Assembly (NCBI GenBank): GCA_027186245.1
Contig: CP114493.1
Coordinates: 10,237,501 to 10,301,500, forward strand
Direction: 5' to 3'
Origin: Coriaria nepalensis
Lineage: Eukaryota > Streptophyta > Magnoliopsida > Cucurbitales > Coriariaceae
Length of the DNA: 64,000 nt
Positions 60,661 through 64,000 of this stretch are shown here, piece by piece. Positions within the stretch are counted from its first letter, which is position 1, and every line of letters starts with the position of its first letter. Under the pieces are notes generated by a model that did not search any database, was not told the origin of the DNA, and saw only the letters and a list, made by a program, of their open reading frames with translations. The position numbers were made by a program, and so were the translations under genes.

Positions 60661-61075
60661 AATCAATTAGTGTTCCGTTTTGCTCTTAACAATTACGTTA
60701 TTCCATGGACCCAACCTCAATCTCAGCTTCAGCCTCAGTACCAACAGCTCTTACAGACGCAACCACAACTTGCAGTATCCCCACTATGCTGGTTATGCCC
60801 CTCCACCATGGGCAGCTTCCTCTGGCTATTTTATAATATGCTATGCTTGCCAAGCAGCTCCTTTTTGCCATGTGCAACTGCATCAAGACCACTGCAGCAT
60901 CACAACTCATTGACTCCTTCTGCCATTCCGCCACCTGCAACTTTGCAGAAACCATTTGTCCTGTCGTACAAATTGTTTGAGGAACTCGATGTTATGGGCA
61001 ATTCAGGATCCAAGGTTGAAGATGAGTAGCAGCAGGATATCATCTAGGTTTTGCTGGAACTTTGGGCACGGTCTG
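60661..61075 (+). pseudogene. TOM1-like (TOL, VHS/GAT family) C-terminal remnant
   Basis: A Gln/Pro-rich tail split over three frames: NYVIPWTQPQSQLQPQYQQ (about 60690), then YPHYAGYAPPPWAASSGYF in a second frame (about 60770-60830), then ATASRPLQHHNSL..TLQKPFVLSYKLFEELDVMGN in the first frame (about 60880-61000), and LKMSSSRISSRF in another (about 61017-61050). This order resembles the tail of plant TOM1-like ubiquitin-binding trafficking proteins as I remember them. VHS and GAT domains were not found upstream. At least three frame changes make it non-functional. In Arabidopsis a TOL gene (At5g01760) lies beside RAPTOR (At5g01770), the same neighbour as here. Assignment is from memory of a low-complexity tail, so moderate confidence only. 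Confidence 0.5.
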
Positions 61076-61308
61076 GTTAGTGAAGGACATTGAGAATATT
61101 CGTATTCATGCACCAGTCGTGAAGATAATTCCTTTCCACGAATGCTGCAGTCTTTTCTTTATTTTTTAAATCTCTATAGACAATAGTGAAAGTTATTTAC
61201 TTCAATAAAGTTGGGCCTGACAGAATGAAGTCCTCTGTTAGAGCCACGGCCGCCGTAGTAGGGGACACTTCAACTTCGGCCTCACCAAACCTTAAACAAG
61301 TATAGACG

Positions 61309-61640
61309 TTGGGCCAACTAGCACCTAGCCTAAATAAGCCTAAATTGAACTTGCAGTGCAATAATTGGGCCTGAAAATTTAATCTGGCCCAAATTGGGCT
61401 CAAATCGGCCCATGATATCCGTAATGGACCTGATAGGCCCACGATGGGTCACTACTGGGCCCGTGTTGGGCCAACACGACCAAATGTGGCCACGATGGGC
61501 CGAAACTGAATATATGGGGGACCTGTTTGGGCCTTTGATGGGCATAAAGTAGAATCCAAACTGGCACCAATTGGGCTTTTATTGCCTCACAGATAATGGG
61601 CATTCATTCGGCCCGTAGCGGTGTTACGTTGGGCTTCAAC
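61309..61640. repeat. Dense cluster of GGGCC/GGCCC motifs
   Basis: About twelve TGGGCC, GGCCCA, TTGGGCTT or GGCCCG hexamers in both orientations occur within about 330 bp, with loose 20-30 bp spacing and no clean tandem period. The sequence could be a degenerate repeat or an unusually strong TCP/site-II-type element, although it lies at the 3' sides of the flanking genes. Confidence 0.55.
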
Positions 61641-62126
61641 GGGGGGTCCTTAAAGTGTTGTAATATTACTAATATGTACGTCATCTACCCGAATCATAAA
61701 CTAACTAAAGAGGTAAACCCACTAATGCACGACAACTAAACCAGTAAGGGTGCGCCATTTTTAGGATATCCACCTTTCTGCAACACTTATACGACGATAG
61801 AAGACTGCAGCTTTTACACATTGGATCATTGCACAAGGGAAAAAAAAAAAATTTAATACGCCAAAATAGAAAGGATAAAGAAAGAAATTATTTACAGCAA
61901 TTTACCTATACGACATATTATTTGCCAAAGCCCCCATAATTTGGATTACCTTTCCAATTTGCTGCTACCCTTTACACTGGAGGCTAATGAATTTTAAGCA
62001 TACACTAGCAATTAGATATTTAAGTGCCTTGCCCATAATTTGAGATGCATGACGACAACTCAATGTATTCCATATCCAACTTGCTGACTCTTGGTACGAC
62101 TAACATGGAGTAGAGGGTGGCACCCC
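61641..62126. other. Spacer and RAPTOR 3' UTR
   Basis: No gene. A poly-A run at 61841-61851; the right half is probably the RAPTOR 3' UTR on the minus strand. Confidence 0.45.
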
Positions 62127-64000
62127 TCATCTTGATTGGTTCATGTCATCAGCATAGATAGAAACACAAGCATCGGAAGCACCAGCAGCAAGGAGCACTT
62201 CATAAGGGTGGAAAGTCAGGCAGCTCACAGAACCAATCTTCTGGGCCATGAAGGTAGGATAGTATTTAATGGTGCCTAGTTGTTCACCCTCCAAACTAAA
62301 CACTTTAATCAGCTGTTTGGCAGAACCACTCGCTATAATAGGGGCATGCCTATGAACTGCTAAAGCTGTCAGTGAGCCCCTATGTGCTTCAATAGTGATG
62401 TAGTCATTTCCGGGATTTCTGATATCACGAATTTGAATATCCCCAGCCTGGGAAGCACTTACAATCTGCAATGATGATACACAAGCCAATACAGTTGATA
62501 ATAGGATGTTTGGAATTTTAAATTAAGGAAGCTTAGCAAGGTTCATGACCAGGTTGTAATGAAAAAGGGGATCCTACATAATTTACCTTGGCTGGATCAA
62601 GTCCAGGTTGAAAACCAATCCCCACAACTCTTTCCACTTTCTGAGTGTGCGGCCGCATTGTACAGACAGGCCTAGGAATTCATATACACGTGCGCGCGCA
62701 GATTAGCCTTACATAACACACGTAGGTCGCAAGTTTATTTATGTTATATTCTCTGAACCTAAATTGGATTTGTTGGAACAACAAACTGCATTATAGTTTC
62801 AAACCAGATTATAATAAAAATATCCATATAAAAGTCTTTCATCGAAGTCCAGAAATACTGCTGCATAATTGTGTATGTAACGCATCAGCTCTCTAACACG
62901 ACTCTTTTATGAAAATAATAATCAATAGAGAGATTACAAGTTGACGATAAAGTAGAATAATGGGATAATAATTGAAGCACTCACTGTTCAGGAGTACGGA
63001 CATCATAGATCCGGACAGAACCATCCACAAAACCAGCTGCAAGTTGCCCCCCATGAACTTGAGAAGCAGACTACGACAGATGTTGAGAAAGGATTAGCAG
63101 CAAAAGAGATTTAAATAGGTTTCATGGGACAACATATAAGAGATTCACAAAAGAATAAAAAATTTCACTGTGAAAGAGGAAAAGGTGAAACTAACCATAG
63201 TTGACACACTGCAGTCAGATGATGAAGGAATAGATCTGATAAGTTGCTCCTTGTCTAAATCCCAAAGCATAATAGAAGATATCTCGCCGGAGGCAAACTA
63301 CTCAGGATTGGAAAAATACACAAAAGGGGTATAAGAACTAATTTTTTGGATGAACTTCCAACGAGGCCAGAAACATGCACATACCAAATATCCGGACTGC
63401 TGCTGCCAGTCCACAACAGCATTCAAACTCCGTACCCCAGGCTTATGACCTTGGATAGAAGAGAATGCAGTGACAAGCTTCTGTTTTCCCTTCAGGGTAT
63501 AATCCTTCCAAATTCGAATATTGCCATTACCTATAGAGTACAAGTATTGATCAATGTAAGATTCATTCAAAATCTGATATTTCCGTCGCAGTTATCTGTG
63601 ACCAGCAAAAATTTTGAAAAGAAGGAAAACAATGATAAAGATTATTACTTGAAGCAGCAAGAAGCAAGCTGTCATCAAGCTCATTCACAAGGCTGAGTTT
63701 AGAAATTCCTTTGTCCATATAATCGTGATTATCAAAGCTGTTAAGAAGTGCAGGTTCCTCATAGTTCCATACACTGCAATGAACATGAGCCAAAAACTTC
63801 AATAAGAAAGAACAAGGATCTTCAACCCCAAAAAAGAAAGAACACAGAACCTAATAATTGAGAACAAAATTTGGTGCGCAGAAATCGTGGACATATATGT
63901 GCCTAGTACTCATGAAAGAAAATATCATTTGCTCTAACCAGAAATCAAGAAGGTATGCTTGCTTGGAAACTGGGAACCCAAAGAAGTATATTAGCAACAG
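62127..64000 (-). CDS. RAPTOR1: RAPTOR, C-terminal WD40 part (partial, runs off right edge)
   Basis: Regulatory-associated protein of TOR, the scaffold that presents substrates to TOR kinase in TORC1. Exons on the minus strand: 63649-63773 ([13 protein letters not shown]..), 63385-63530 ([24 protein letters not shown]), 63196-63297 ([14 protein letters not shown]), 62985-63070 ([19 protein letters not shown]), 62587-62671 ([16 protein letters not shown]) and 62127-62465 ([53 protein letters not shown]). Each WD repeat is recognisable and the end NQSR-stop fits the family. The N-terminal RNC and HEAT regions lie beyond the window; no exon was recognised between 63774 and 64000. No damage seen. 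Confidence 0.94.

Overview
This is a nuclear genomic window from a flowering plant, most likely a woody eudicot. Genes have many short exons with GT..AG introns, intergenic DNA is A+T rich, LTR-retrotransposon debris is common, and the gene families and two microRNA genes are plant-specific. The species cannot be named from the sequence. Family, locus and order assignments below come from memory of plant protein families, not from a database search.

Layout, left to right: the N-terminal and central part of a BRCA2 gene (- strand, running off the left edge); a MIR390 hairpin (+); an IMK2-type atypical LRR receptor-like kinase (-); a PRA1 family gene (-); a MIF/D-dopachrome-tautomerase-like gene (-); a SIEL/Integrator-4-like HEAT-repeat gene (+), convergent with a DCD-domain/Kelch gene (-); a copia-like LTR remnant; a broken aldo-keto reductase (+); a broken PP2C phosphatase (-) split by a 1,055-bp solo LTR with a perfect target-site duplication; an intronless membrane-anchored methyltransferase-like gene (-); a gypsy gag remnant abutting a broken CASP-like gene (+); an F-box/LRR gene (-); a duplicated and tandemly repeated intergenic segment; a ferroportin/IREG gene (-); a WUN1-like NTF2-fold gene (+); a truncated, multiply broken D-Ala-D-Ala-ligase-like gene (-); a short gag-only LTR element; a MIR164 hairpin (+); a decayed TOM1-like (TOL) tail (+); and the C-terminal WD40 exons of RAPTOR (-, running off the right edge).

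The gene order BRCA2, PRA1, MIF, DCD-Kelch, AKR, PP2C, methyltransferase, F-box/LRR, WUN1, MIR164, TOL, RAPTOR matches my memory of Arabidopsis At5g01630 to At5g01770. IMK2, MIR390, SIEL, CASPL, ferroportin and the ligase lie between them, and their Arabidopsis relatives sit on other chromosomes. That is the pattern expected of an ancestral block fractionated after polyploidy. Five members here (AKR, PP2C, CASPL, ligase, TOL) are visibly decaying, which suggests gene loss is still in progress in this lineage too.

The genes do not form one pathway. They cover homologous recombination (BRCA2), TOR signalling (RAPTOR), iron efflux (ferroportin), receptor signalling (IMK2 type), ubiquitination (F-box/LRR), membrane traffic (PRA1) and two developmental microRNAs (miR390 for tasiARF biogenesis, miR164 for NAC/CUC control). 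I found no CRISPR array, rRNA or convincing tRNA, and no evidence for a novel multi-gene system. The most interesting content is the two microRNA genes, the pseudogene-rich collinear block, the nested solo LTR and the compact gag-only element.
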